Notes: generated by a model from the sequence alone, not told the origin. 64,000 nt of DNA from Cloacibacillus evryensis DSM 19522 (GCF_000585335.1 NZ_KK073872.1:1603283-1667282); one strand, 5' to 3'; positions 19,585 through 28,405 are shown, counted from the stretch's first letter. Translations and numbers: made by a program.

Positions 19585-19600
19585 TACGGCTCTTTTTTTT
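19574..19600 (+). terminator. Intrinsic terminator of rpmB
   Basis: GGGCCGT and ACGGCTC form a 7-bp stem (one G-T pair) with a 5-nt loop that includes the rpmB stop codon, followed by eight T. Confidence 0.85.
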
Positions 19601-19614
19601 ATTCCCTTCATAAC

Positions 19615-21951
19615 TTATTCCCCGCCGTTTCTCGCGTTTTCCAAAAGTTCATCGGCCCCGTCCTCATCGACGAGTATCTCGCGCGGCCTGGCCCCGTCCG
19701 CCGGTCCGACGATGCCCAACTGCTCCATCATGTCTATCAGTCTTGAGGCGCGCGAAAAGCCGACGCGCAGGCGGCGCTGCAGGCCGCTGGCCGAGGCGAT
19801 GCCCGTCGTCATCACCGTCTCGACGGCCTCTTCCAGAAGTTCGTCGTCGAAGGTGCCGCCGTTACCGCCCGCGGGACCGTTTCCCTGTGCCTCTATCTCA
19901 ATAAAGTCAGGCTCGCCGAAGGTGTTGGTCATGTATTTGAGCCACGCGGCGAGGATGCTTTCGTCTATCCACGGCGACTGTATGCGTATCGGCTTCGGGT
20001 GCTTCGTCGATGAAAAGAGCATGTCCCCCTTGCCGAGCAGCTTCTCCGCTCCCGCGCAGTCGATGATCGTGCGCGAGTCGGCGTTGCTGGGTAGCGTGAA
20101 GGCCACGCGCGCCGGGATGTTGGCCTTGATGAGGCCGGTGATGATGTTCACCGACGGCCTCTGTGTCGCGAGCATCAGGTGGATGCCGGTCGCGCGCGCC
20201 ATCTGCGCGAGGCGGCAGATGTACTCCTCCACCTCTTTCGCCGCCGTCATCATCAGGTCCGCGAGTTCGTCGACGACGATCACGATATGCGGCAGCCGGT
20301 CCTTTGGCAGCACCTTCTCGTTGTATCCTTCCAGGTTCCTCACGCGCATCTTCGCGAAGGTCGTATAGCGGCTCTCCATCTCGCGTATCAGCCAGGCCAG
20401 CGCCTGCACCGCCTTTTTGGGATCGGTCACCGGCGGCGTCAGCAGATGCGGCAGCTTGTCGTAGACGGCCATTTCGACGCGCTTGGGGTCGACGAGTATC
20501 ATGCGCAGCTCCTCGGGGGAGCGCTTTGAGCAGAGCCCGACGATGCAGGAATTGACGAAGACGCTCTTGCCGGAGCCTGTCGTGCCAGCCACCAGCAGAT
20601 GCGGCAGCTCCTCAAGGCCGACGACCATGGGGTCGCCGTTGACCGCGACGCCGAACGGCAGCGGCAGCGAGAGCTTCGCCTTTTTGAAGGCGTCGTCTTC
20701 GATCACGGTGCGCAGAGGGATGCCGCGGCGTTTGGGGTTCGGTATCTCGATGCCGACGTACGGTTTGCCGGGGATCGGAGCTTCGATGCGCAGGCTCGGG
20801 ACGGCCATCGCGAGCGCGATGTCGTTCGAGAGCGCGGCGACTTTGCTGACCTTTATGCCCGGAGCGAGCTGGATGCGGAACTGAATGACCGTCGGCCCGA
20901 CGAGTATCTCCGCGAGGCGCGACTCGATGCTGAACTGTTCGAGCGTATCGACTATCTTTTCGCCGAGCGGTTCGGCGCGCTCCTCGTCCATCTCACCGTC
21001 GCGGGACTCCTCCGGTCCGAAGAGTTCGATCGGCGGCGGGAATATCCCCTGTTTGATACGTCCGCCGGAGGAATCCCCCAGGCTGAAGTTGGGGTCCTGG
21101 ATCGTGGCGGGAGCCGTTCCCGCCGCCGCGATCCTGACGCTGTCAGGATCGTTATAATCAATGTTTTCCTCGTCGTTGTCCGAGCCGTCTTCGCTGATAT
21201 CGCCGTCTTCCTCGTCCCCGTACGCGTCCTCTTCTTCGGGGTCTTCGGAACGGTCGTCTTCGCAGGCGAAATAGTCGCCCTCGCCGCACTCCATGATGTT
21301 GGGAGCGCCCCTGTTTTTGCGGCGGCTCTCATAGCCGTATTCATTAAGCTCTTCTTTAAGCGTCTCCATTTTTTTCCTGCGACTGAAAGACGGCAATGCT
21401 ATTTTGGGCAGTTTAATATATGAGAATATATGAATATTGTAAAAAAGAAGAGTGAAATAGATCAGGAGAAGGCCGATGATCAAGGTCCCCAGGACTCCGG
21501 TCGTCTTATATACGGCGAGGCTCAGAAGATGGCCGAAAGCTCCCGCGGAAAGGCAGGGGAAGCGCAGCAGGTCCTCGCCGCCCGTCAGCCGGTTGAGCCC
21601 CAGCAGCAGCGAGGCGAGCAGAAAGACAAGCGCCGTTCCTAAGAATTGCCTGAAAAAGCACCTTACCTCCCGCGAGAAGAGGTAAGATAACGAAAGGTAA
21701 AGCACGAACAGGAGGGGAACGACGACGGAGCCGCCCACCGACGCCAGCAGCGAGGCGGCGATGCCCGCGCCGCCGTCGCCCGTCCACGGAGTGTAAAGCG
21801 AAGCGATGATGTAGAGGGTGAAGAGCATGACGATGATATTCGCGATCTTCACCGCTGATCCAATATTCGCGAAGGGCTCCGCCAGCCTCTCTCTGATGCT
21901 TTTAGAGGGAGCCTTGGCCGCCCTTCTCCTCATTGGCGCCTTTTCTCTCAT
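19615..21951 (-). CDS. ftsK: DNA translocase FtsK/SpoIIIE
   Basis: The 778-residue protein has about four N-terminal transmembrane helices (residues 20-180), a short acidic linker (about 230-300), the alpha and beta motor domains with Walker A GTTGSGKSVFVN and Walker B IVIVVDELADLM, and a C-terminal winged-helix gamma domain (ASGLQRRLRVGFSRASRL) that reads KOPS-like sites. It pumps chromosomal DNA through the division septum. The ATG at 21951 overlaps the tldD stop (ATGA) and has GGGAGG upstream. The linker is much shorter than in E. coli FtsK. Confidence 0.95.
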   Translation of the reverse strand: MREKAPMRRRAAKAPSKSIRERLAEPFANIGSAVKIANIIVMLFTLYIIASLYTPWTGDGGAGIAASLLASVGGSVVVPLLFVLYLSLSYLFSREVRCFFRQFLGTALVFLLASLLLGLNRLTGGEDLLRFPCLSAGAFGHLLSLAVYKTTGVLGTLIIGLLLIYFTLLFYNIHIFSYIKLPKIALPSFSRRKKMETLKEELNEYGYESRRKNRGAPNIMECGEGDYFACEDDRSEDPEEEDAYGDEEDGDISEDGSDNDEENIDYNDPDSVRIAAAGTAPATIQDPNFSLGDSSGGRIKQGIFPPPIELFGPEESRDGEMDEERAEPLGEKIVDTLEQFSIESRLAEILVGPTVIQFRIQLAPGIKVSKVAALSNDIALAMAVPSLRIEAPIPGKPYVGIEIPNPKRRGIPLRTVIEDDAFKKAKLSLPLPFGVAVNGDPMVVGLEELPHLLVAGTTGSGKSVFVNSCIVGLCSKRSPEELRMILVDPKRVEMAVYDKLPHLLTPPVTDPKKAVQALAWLIREMESRYTTFAKMRVRNLEGYNEKVLPKDRLPHIVIVVDELADLMMTAAKEVEEYICRLAQMARATGIHLMLATQRPSVNIITGLIKANIPARVAFTLPSNADSRTIIDCAGAEKLLGKGDMLFSSTKHPKPIRIQSPWIDESILAAWLKYMTNTFGEPDFIEIEAQGNGPAGGNGGTFDDELLEEAVETVMTTGIASASGLQRRLRVGFSRASRLIDMMEQLGIVGPADGARPREILVDEDGADELLENARNGGE

Positions 21952-23312
21952 GCCTCGCTGCCTCCCACCGTGAGCCCCTCGATGAGCATGGAGGGCTGTC
22001 CGTCCGTTACCGGCACGCCCTGTCCTGATTTCCCGCATATCCCAGGGTCCATGACGAGATTTTCGCCGAGCGCCGATATCCGGGAGAGCGCCTCCGGGCC
22101 GTTTCCGGTCAGGATAGCCCCGCGCACGGGGACGCCGATCTTTCCCTTTTCAACGAGATATCCCTCGGTGACGTAAAAAACGAAGTCGCCCGAGGTAGGG
22201 TCTACTTCGCCTCCGCCCATCTTTTTGACATAGAGGCCGTTTCCCGTCCGCGCGAGCATTGAATCGAAATCGTCTTTGCCGGGCGTCAGGTAGGTGTTGC
22301 TCATACGCGGCACGGGGATGTTCCGGTAGGACTCGCGGCGGCCGTTGCCGGTCAGCGGCAGGCCGTACATCTGCGATGAGAGGATGTCGGTGAGGTATCC
22401 CTTTAAGACGCCGTTCTCTATGAGGACGGTCCGCTGTGCCGGGGTCCCCTCGTCGTCAAATCTGTACGCGCCGTAGAGCCCGGGCATCGCCGCGTCGTCT
22501 ATCATCGTCACGCTCTCGTGCGCCACTTTTTCGCCGATGCGGCCGCGGTAAACGGAATAATCCTTTTCCACGATATCGGCTTCGAGGCCGTGTCCGCAGG
22601 CCTCGTGGATGATCGTGCCTCCGGCCTCGCCGTCCATGAGGACGTTCATCGAACCGGCGGGACAGGGGCTCGCCTCAAGCATCAGCAGCGCGCGGCGCAG
22701 CGCCGTGCGCGCCACGGTCAGCGGCGCGGAGCCGCGCCAGAAATCATCCTCTCCGAGCGCCATGCAGCGGCGTTCCGATCCGGTTTGCAGCACTCCGTCC
22801 CGTTCGGCTACCACCTGCGCCGCGAAGGAGGAGTAGAGGCGTCGGTCAAAAGCCGCCGTTCCGTCCGGTTTGATGACCAGTACACGCCGGTGCGAGACGG
22901 AGTAACGGTATGAACTTTGCCTTATGTGTTTGGATTCCTTCTTGATAATGTCGTCTATTTCGCGGAGAAAGTCCACCGCGGGGGGCGCGATTGGCTCTCC
23001 CCTCTCCATCAGCATGGCGGAGGAAGAACTCTCCCTCAGCCCGTCCATGCCGGCGGAGGCGGCGCACTCCGCGAACGAGGCGGACACGGCGGCCTCGTCG
23101 TTTCCCGGGGCGTGCGCGTAAAAGGTCCTGTCGTCGACGATGACGCGGCTTCCCGCGCCGTCGGATGTAGACGACGAGATGCCGTCTATCTTTCCGTCCT
23201 CAAAATGTACCGAGTGCCCCTCGCCGCTCTGGATAAAGATGTCGGCGTACCGGGCGCCTCTTTTAAGCGCCTCTTTTATGCTTTCGTGCAAAAAATCAAG
23301 TTTGTCTGTCAT
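21948..23312 (-). CDS. tldD: TldD-type metalloprotease
   Basis: The 454-residue protein belongs to PmbA/TldD. The metal motif HEACGHGLEAD (HExxxH) near residue 240 marks it as the catalytic TldD rather than TldE. TldD/TldE cleave unfolded peptides and mature microcin- and CcdA-like substrates; no tldE is in the window. Start and stop overlap the neighbours by 4 bp each, so the gene is tightly coupled between the small DUF gene and ftsK. Confidence 0.9.
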   Translation of the reverse strand: MTDKLDFLHESIKEALKRGARYADIFIQSGEGHSVHFEDGKIDGISSSTSDGAGSRVIVDDRTFYAHAPGNDEAAVSASFAECAASAGMDGLRESSSSAMLMERGEPIAPPAVDFLREIDDIIKKESKHIRQSSYRYSVSHRRVLVIKPDGTAAFDRRLYSSFAAQVVAERDGVLQTGSERRCMALGEDDFWRGSAPLTVARTALRRALLMLEASPCPAGSMNVLMDGEAGGTIIHEACGHGLEADIVEKDYSVYRGRIGEKVAHESVTMIDDAAMPGLYGAYRFDDEGTPAQRTVLIENGVLKGYLTDILSSQMYGLPLTGNGRRESYRNIPVPRMSNTYLTPGKDDFDSMLARTGNGLYVKKMGGGEVDPTSGDFVFYVTEGYLVEKGKIGVPVRGAILTGNGPEALSRISALGENLVMDPGICGKSGQGVPVTDGQPSMLIEGLTVGGSEA

Positions 23313-23560
23313 GCGGTAGTCTCTCCCGTATCATTCGTTTCTTCGTCCGGCTTTATCTCGATGCCCTCCGCGCGCAGCGATGACATCAACTCCATTATAT
23401 ACGGCAGCTGCTCTCTCGGACTGAATACAGTTATCCTGCCCGCCTTCGCGTCGTCCGTCTGAAGAAAGCCGATGCCCTCCGCGGCGTCTATTATCCAACT
23501 GATATAGTATATATCTTTTTGCGGCACAATGAAGCGCGCCGCCGTTATCTCCGGCCTCAC
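23309..23560 (-). CDS. Small conserved protein, possibly DUF4911
   Basis: An 83-residue protein starting at GTG 23560, which overlaps the mltG stop (GTGA) and has GGAGG 8 nt upstream. It has a compact alpha/beta pattern: RFIVPQKDIYYISWIIDAAEGIGFLQT, then a strand ITVFSP and an amphipathic helix. This resembles DUF4911, a family of about 80 residues of unknown function common in Firmicutes; I am not certain of the match. Neighbours on both sides overlap by 4 bp. No function can be given. Confidence 0.7.
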   Translation of the reverse strand: MRPEITAARFIVPQKDIYYISWIIDAAEGIGFLQTDDAKAGRITVFSPREQLPYIMELMSSLRAEGIEIKPDEETNDTGETTA

Positions 23561-24567
23561 AGCCCCAGCCTCCTTTGCTTCGCCAGGTGTTCCTCGTAAC
23601 TCTTGCTGAATACGTGCCGTCCCTCCCTGTCCGCGAAAAAGAAGAGATAATCGCTCTCCTCCGGCTCGAGCGCGCTTTTCCACGAACTCTCCGAGGGGGC
23701 GCAGATCGGCCCCGGCGGCAGACCGCCGACCAGATAGGTATTGTAGGGCGAATTTATCTCAAGGTCGCGGTAAGAGAGGCGGCTTTTCCTGATGTTCAGC
23801 TCGTCCCACGCGTATATAACGGTGGCGCATGACTGCAGCCGCATGTTTTTCTCAAGGCGTTTGAGGAAGATCCCCGCGAGGATCGGCCGTTCGTCGGCGG
23901 CCTTCGCCTCTCCCTCGACCAGAGAGGCGAGAATGCCGCTCTTCATCACCGATTCCGGCGCGGCGTCCGCCGCTATCTTAGAGCCTATCCGGTCATACCA
24001 CAGAGAGGAGGCGCTTTTGACAAATTCCGCCGCCGCCTGCGGCCCGGGCGCGATGAAATATGTTTCGGGAAGCAGGAAGACGATCCGCTCCTCTTTTCGG
24101 GAAGGAAGCCAAGCCCTGACCTCTGCCGGGAAGTTATCAGCGTTCTCCATCGCGGCGTCGAAATGCGGCTTTGCTCCGGCGGCGCCGCCGAAGAGCGCGG
24201 CTACCCGCCTGTAGCGGAAGCCGGGGATCAGCGTCATCCTGTCGGCTATGGGTTTCGCCTTCGCCAGCTGCCGCGCGACGCCGGCGGGAGTAGATTTATA
24301 CAGGCTGTACAGCCCCGGCTTCAGCCGGCGGTCTATCCCGATATCGGCCATCGCGCGCGCAAGCGCCTTCGCGTCGTCCACCGCCCCCGCTTTTCTGATG
24401 ATCTCCGCCGCCTCCCGCGCGGAAACGCCGCCGGGAATGACGGCCTCGAATGAGGCAGAGAGGCTCTTAGGCAGGTCAGGATATTTATAAGGGAGATAAA
24501 AACAGACAAAACAGTATACAAAAACTGTAAACAAAAATAATAGAAGCTCTTCGCCTTTTTTCCTCAT
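23557..24567 (-). CDS. mltG: Endolytic murein transglycosylase MltG
   Basis: The 336-residue protein has one N-terminal membrane helix (about 8-28), a LysM-like/YceG fold region, and the catalytic core with LVEGEAKA (catalytic glutamate), LQSCATVIYAW and the family hallmark SPYNTYLVGGLPPGPI. MltG cuts nascent glycan strands in the periplasm and sets their length. It is the first gene of the mltG-DUF-tldD-ftsK unit. Confidence 0.93.
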   Translation of the reverse strand: MRKKGEELLLFLFTVFVYCFVCFYLPYKYPDLPKSLSASFEAVIPGGVSAREAAEIIRKAGAVDDAKALARAMADIGIDRRLKPGLYSLYKSTPAGVARQLAKAKPIADRMTLIPGFRYRRVAALFGGAAGAKPHFDAAMENADNFPAEVRAWLPSRKEERIVFLLPETYFIAPGPQAAAEFVKSASSLWYDRIGSKIAADAAPESVMKSGILASLVEGEAKAADERPILAGIFLKRLEKNMRLQSCATVIYAWDELNIRKSRLSYRDLEINSPYNTYLVGGLPPGPICAPSESSWKSALEPEESDYLFFFADREGRHVFSKSYEEHLAKQRRLGL

Positions 24568-24671
24568 AAACGCCTCTCCTCCGCTTTTTGCGCATCTTTA
24601 TTATTATATATTAAAAATGTCTGACTGTAAGCAAAGCGAAAAATTATTTCGGCGGATAATCCAGTTCAGTA

Positions 24672-24700
24672 TTGACATTAAGAGAAGTTGGGGGTATAAA
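24672..24700 (+). promoter_or_regulatory. Strong promoter of the serine biosynthesis operon
   Basis: TTGACA (24672-24677) and TATAAA (24695-24700) are separated by 17 bp, close to the sigma-70 consensus. Transcription would start near 24707, about 30 nt before the leader peptide ATG. Confidence 0.8.
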
Positions 24701-24738
24701 TGTTAGCTAATTAAACTTTGAGTCAAAGGAGAGGGCAA

Positions 24739-24843
24739 ATGAACTGTAAAACTATTTCAAAATCAGTGTCGTCATCCTCTCTCTCCTCCGGCCTTTCGTC
24801 GTGTGGATGGTCATCGCCGCGCCGCCGGTCTCAAAGCGAATAA
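24739..24843 (+). CDS. Serine-rich leader peptide of the serine operon attenuator
   Basis: The ATG at 24739, after AAAGGAGAGGG, opens 34 codons ending at TAA 24841-24843. Fourteen of the 34 residues are serine, written mostly as TCN codons plus one AGC, including runs of four, two, two and two. The gene ends just before an antiterminator/terminator pair and upstream of serine biosynthesis genes. In classic attenuation (his, leu, thr, trp leaders) such a peptide measures the charged tRNA of the operon's end product; here that is seryl-tRNA. The product itself has no other likely role. The frame is too short and odd in composition to be an ordinary protein. Confidence 0.88.
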   Translation: MNCKTISKSVSSSSLSSGLSSCGWSSPRRRSQSE

Positions 24844-24897
24844 CACTGATGTTGTAAGCATATCCGCGCAAATAACAGAGGTAACGTTTTGAGATCG
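24826..24897 (+). promoter_or_regulatory. Antiterminator hairpin of the serine attenuator
   Basis: Bases 24826-24838 (CGGTCTCAAAGCG, in the last codons of the leader) can pair with 24885-24897 (CGTTTTGAGATCG) over 13 bp with two G-T pairs. This captures the whole 5' core of the terminator arm, so the two structures exclude each other. A ribosome stalled at the serine runs leaves 24826-24838 free, so the antiterminator forms. A ribosome reaching the stop covers it, so the terminator forms. An early element, CTTTGAG at 24716-24722, can also pair with CTCAAAG at 24830-24836. Confidence 0.82.
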
Positions 24898-24928
24898 AAG
24901 GGCGTCTTTCGGTCTCTTTTTATTTTTT
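24891..24928 (+). terminator. Attenuator terminator upstream of the serine operon
   Basis: GAGATCGAA and TTCGGTCTC form a 9-bp stem (one G-T pair) around GGGCGTCT, followed by five T, A and six T. It lies between the leader peptide and the first structural gene, whose ribosome-binding site GGAGG starts 8 nt later. Confidence 0.88.
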
Positions 24929-24948
24929 ATATACTGGAGGTCTTATTG

Positions 24949-26091
24949 TTGAAGAAAAAGTACCTGCTTACTCCCGGGCCCGTCGAGGCGCCGCAGAGCG
25001 TTCTTGAGGCGGCTTCCCGCCAGCTTATGAGCCACAGGTGCGCCGAGTTCTCCGAACTTTTTAAGGGGATCGCCGGCAAACTGCATGCGCTTTTGGAGAG
25101 CGATTCCCCCGTCGTCATACTCCCCTCGTCGGGTACCGGCGCGCTTGAATGTGCCGCCGTGAACTTCCTCCGCCGCGGAGATAAATTTATATCACTGTCC
25201 TGCGGCGTCTTCGGCGACCGTTTCCGCGAGATCGCCGCGCGCACGGGGGCCCGCGGCGTATATGTCGACGCGGAGGCTGGGAGCGCGCCGTCGCCGGCGG
25301 CAGCGGCTGCGGCCCTGCGCGAAAATCCCGACGCGCGCGCCATACTCGTCACCCACAACGAGACCTCGACCGGCGTCACCGTTCCGGTAAGGGAGATCAT
25401 AGACGCGCTTCCCGCGGCGGGCCGTCCGCTGATCTTAGTCGACGGCGTGAGCTCCGTCGGGGCGATCGAGTGCCTGCCGGAAAAATGGGGCGCGGATGTG
25501 CTCTGCACCGCCTCGCAGAAGGGGCTGATGACGCCGCCCGGGCTTGGTTTCGTCTGGCTGTCCGAACGGGCGCTCGCCGCGCTGCCGGAGCGGGAATGCC
25601 CCAGCTATTACTTTGACCTGAAGCTGCATTTGAAGAACATGGGGCCGGGATCATACGCCAACCCCTACACGCCGCCGGTATCGCTCTACTACGCGCTCAA
25701 CGCCGCTCTGGACGTCATCCTCGCCGACGGCGCGCGGGCGTGGTTCGCGAAGCGCAGGCTGTACGCCGACGCTTTCGCGGCCGCTCTGGAAGAGCTCGGC
25801 TATGAGCTGCTCGTGACGGATAAGAAGCTGCGCTCGGCCGGCGTCACCGCCTTTTCCGCGCCGAACGGCGCGAGCGAGGCCGTGAGAAAGAGCCTCTCCG
25901 CCGAAGGTTTTGAGACGGCCGGCGGCCAGGGGGCCTTGAAGGGAAAGCTGATCCGCGCTTCGCACTACAGCGACTGGGAGATCGGCGAGATGGAGGATAT
26001 TCTTAGAGCCTTTGCCGGAGCGATCGGCAAAGATAGCGATGAAAATTACCTTAGAACTGCCCGAAAAATTTTTAAGACAGATAAAAGATAG
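24949..26091 (+). CDS. Class V aminotransferase, likely phosphoserine aminotransferase (SerC role)
   Basis: The 380-residue PLP enzyme is of the serine-pyruvate/alanine-glyoxylate aminotransferase branch: LLTPGPVEAP at the start, SSGTGALECA phosphate-binding loop, LVDGVSSVGA with the PLP aspartate, and TASQKGLMTPPG with Schiff-base K191. In anaerobes such enzymes next to serA serve as SerC, converting 3-phosphohydroxypyruvate to phosphoserine. I place the start at TTG 24949, 8 nt after GGAGG; the frame is open back to 24889 but that part is the attenuator terminator. TTG at 24946 is the alternative. Expression should depend on the upstream leader. Confidence 0.85.
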   Translation: MKKKYLLTPGPVEAPQSVLEAASRQLMSHRCAEFSELFKGIAGKLHALLESDSPVVILPSSGTGALECAAVNFLRRGDKFISLSCGVFGDRFREIAARTGARGVYVDAEAGSAPSPAAAAAALRENPDARAILVTHNETSTGVTVPVREIIDALPAAGRPLILVDGVSSVGAIECLPEKWGADVLCTASQKGLMTPPGLGFVWLSERALAALPERECPSYYFDLKLHLKNMGPGSYANPYTPPVSLYYALNAALDVILADGARAWFAKRRLYADAFAAALEELGYELLVTDKKLRSAGVTAFSAPNGASEAVRKSLSAEGFETAGGQGALKGKLIRASHYSDWEIGEMEDILRAFAGAIGKDSDENYLRTARKIFKTDKR

Positions 26092-26109
26092 ATGATTGGA
26101 GAGAGCGTG

Positions 26110-27756
26110 ATGGACAGGAAATGGAAGATACTTGTCACGGAAAAGGTCGGCGAGGCGGGGCTTGATATATTCAGGAACGCGCCGGACGTCGAGCTTGACG
26201 TGGAAATAGGGCTTGCCGAAGAGGAACTGATCGCGAAACTGCCGGCTTATGACGGCATACTGACGCGCAGCGGCACGACGATGGACGAAAGGAAGATCGA
26301 GGCCGGCAAAAACCTTAAAGTTATCGGCCGCGCCGGCGTCGGAGTCGACAACATCGACCTTCCCGCCGCGAGCAGGCAGGGCATCATCGTAATAAACGCG
26401 CCTAGCGGCAACACGCTCGCGGCGACGGAGCTGACGATGGCCAATATGCTTGCCGTCGTGCGCCATGTGCCTCAGGCCTGCAGTTCGCTTCACAGGGGCA
26501 AATGGGACCGCAACCGTTTCACGGGCTGCCAGCTCAGCGGGCGGAAGCTTCTCATTATCGGCCTCGGACGCATCGGCAGCGAGGTCGCGAAGCGCGCGCG
26601 GGCCTTCGGCATGGAGGTCATCGCCTACGATCCCTACATACCGCAGAAAAAGGCCGAGTCGCTGCATGTGGAGCTTGTGAGCGACCTTGAAGGAGCGGTT
26701 TCGCTCGCCGACGTCGTGACGATACACACGCCGCTGACTCAGGAGACCTCGGACATGATCGACGCGGACATGCTGCGCGCCTTCAAACATGGCGCCTATC
26801 TCGTCAACTGCGCGCGCGGCGGCATCGTCGACGAGGCGGCGGTGGCGGAGGCTGTGCGCGACGGACGGCTCTCCGGCTTTGCCACCGACGTTTTCAGCGC
26901 CGAGCCGCTGGCGGCGGGCCATCCCTTCCTCGCCGAGGACATCGCGGAGCGGATCGTGATCACGCCTCACATCGGTGCGAACACAGTCGAGGCCCAGTCC
27001 GAGGTCTCGCGCATCGCGGCGCAGAACATGCTGATGGTGCTTCGCGGCGAACCCTATTCGCACGCGGTGAACCTTCCGTTTATAGAGCAGGCGCTGAACG
27101 GCGACCAGCGGATGTATCTCGCCCTTTCGCGCAAGATAGGCGTTCTCGCGGCCAAGCTGGCTCAAGTGCGCGGGGCGGCCGCCCACAACTGCCATGTGAC
27201 GCTGCGCGGCGCGCTCTTTGAGGATGAGGAAAAACGCGTCGCAAACCAACTGCGCCCCTACACGATAGCCGTCCTCAAGGGGATGCTCGAGGTGAGCGTC
27301 GGCTCTTCCGTCACCTATATGATCGCCCCGCTGCTCGCGAAAGACCGTCATATATCGATAGACGAGAGCTGCGGCGAGTCAAAGACCTACAAGAACACTA
27401 TCGAGGTCGAGCTTGAAACGGAAAAGGGTTCCGTCTCGCTGCTGGCGACGATCACCGAAGAGGGACGCCAGCGCATCGTCCGCGTCAATGATTATTGGGT
27501 GGACTTTGTGCCGAGCGGCAAACTGCTCATCTTCCAGAACCACGACCGCCCCGGGGTCATCGGCAAGATCGGCAGCGTCCTTGGCGCGGCTGACGTCAAT
27601 ATCGCGAACTTTGCCCTCGGACGCAAGGAGGGCAGCGGCCTCGCGCTCGGCGCGCTTGAAATAGACGGCGAGACTGACGACAGGCTGCGCGGCGAACTTG
27701 TGAAGAGCGGCGATATGGTCTGGGTGACGACGGTCGATTTTACAAAGGCCGGGTAG
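26110..27756 (+). CDS. serA: D-3-phosphoglycerate dehydrogenase
   Basis: The 548-residue enzyme oxidises 3-phosphoglycerate to 3-phosphohydroxypyruvate, the first step of serine synthesis. It has the D-2-hydroxyacid dehydrogenase fold with NAD-binding GLGRIGSEVAKRA, the catalytic arginine region NCARGGIVDE and the catalytic ITPHIGANT histidine, then an allosteric substrate-binding domain and a C-terminal ACT domain (QNHDRPGVIGKIGSVL). The ACT domain suggests feedback inhibition by serine as a second layer of control. The ATG at 26110 has TTGGAGAGA upstream, better than the ATG at 26092 that abuts the previous stop. Confidence 0.95.
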   Translation: MDRKWKILVTEKVGEAGLDIFRNAPDVELDVEIGLAEEELIAKLPAYDGILTRSGTTMDERKIEAGKNLKVIGRAGVGVDNIDLPAASRQGIIVINAPSGNTLAATELTMANMLAVVRHVPQACSSLHRGKWDRNRFTGCQLSGRKLLIIGLGRIGSEVAKRARAFGMEVIAYDPYIPQKKAESLHVELVSDLEGAVSLADVVTIHTPLTQETSDMIDADMLRAFKHGAYLVNCARGGIVDEAAVAEAVRDGRLSGFATDVFSAEPLAAGHPFLAEDIAERIVITPHIGANTVEAQSEVSRIAAQNMLMVLRGEPYSHAVNLPFIEQALNGDQRMYLALSRKIGVLAAKLAQVRGAAAHNCHVTLRGALFEDEEKRVANQLRPYTIAVLKGMLEVSVGSSVTYMIAPLLAKDRHISIDESCGESKTYKNTIEVELETEKGSVSLLATITEEGRQRIVRVNDYWVDFVPSGKLLIFQNHDRPGVIGKIGSVLGAADVNIANFALGRKEGSGLALGALEIDGETDDRLRGELVKSGDMVWVTTVDFTKAG

Positions 27757-27760
27757 ACAG

Positions 27761-28405
27761 ATGAGATTTTTTGTGATCAGGCACGGGGAGACGGCGTGGA
27801 ACGTCGCGGGACGTTTTCAGGGGCAGCAGGACACTGAACTCAACGAAAAGGGGCTGGCGCAGGCGGAGCTGCTGGGTGAGCGGCTTGCCGGCCATAGGTT
27901 TGAGGCGGTGCTGACGAGCCCGCTGGCGCGCGCGAAGGTTACCGCCGAGCGCGCCTCGGCGCGGTGCGAGTGCGGAGAGTTTTTAACGGTGGGGGCGCTG
28001 ACCGAGATAAACCACGGCGACTGGGAGGGACGCCTCGCCGACGAGATCGCGGCTGAATGGCCCGAAGAGCTCCGCAAATGGCACGTCGCCCCTGAAACGG
28101 TGACGATGCCGGGAGCGGGCGGCGAGAATCTCGCCGATATCATGCGCCGCGCCGCGCCAGCCGTGGACGGGGCCGCGAAAAGATACAAGGGGGACGTGCT
28201 GCTCGCCTCGCACGACGCGGTGATCAAAGTGCTGCTCTGCTACTGGCTCGGCGCGCCTCTTTCAAGTTTCTTCCGTTTCCAGGTGCCTAACTGCAGCATC
28301 ACGGTCGTCGAAATCCAAGAAGGTTCCGCGCCGAGGATGCTTTTGATGGGAGACGCCGCGCACCTCGGCGATCCCTTCGAGCGCCCGGAACAGAAGGGGC
28401 TGTAG
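27761..28405 (+). CDS. Histidine phosphatase (PGM-like), probable phosphoserine phosphatase
   Basis: The 214-residue protein opens with the RHGETAWN motif carrying the phospho-accepting histidine and has the second catalytic histidine in LLASHDAVIKVLL. It starts 4 nt after serA. The cofactor-dependent phosphoglycerate mutase superfamily includes the metal-independent phosphoserine phosphatases PspA/PspB of Hydrogenobacter. With an aminotransferase and serA just upstream and no HAD-type serB seen, phosphoserine to serine is the most economical role. Alpha-ribazole phosphatase (CobC) or a general sugar phosphatase are alternatives. Confidence 0.78.
   Translation: MRFFVIRHGETAWNVAGRFQGQQDTELNEKGLAQAELLGERLAGHRFEAVLTSPLARAKVTAERASARCECGEFLTVGALTEINHGDWEGRLADEIAAEWPEELRKWHVAPETVTMPGAGGENLADIMRRAAPAVDGAAKRYKGDVLLASHDAVIKVLLCYWLGAPLSSFFRFQVPNCSITVVEIQEGSAPRMLLMGDAAHLGDPFERPEQKGL

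Noticed and set aside
24889-24948. Longer start for the aminotransferase
   Set aside because: These 20 codons are the attenuator terminator and T-tract; a GGAGG site supports TTG 24949.
25651-27351. 566-codon open frame on the minus strand over the aminotransferase and serA
   Set aside because: It is a shadow of serA in a GC-rich genome: no ribosome-binding site, His/Arg-rich composition, no family features, while the plus strand encodes a textbook enzyme.
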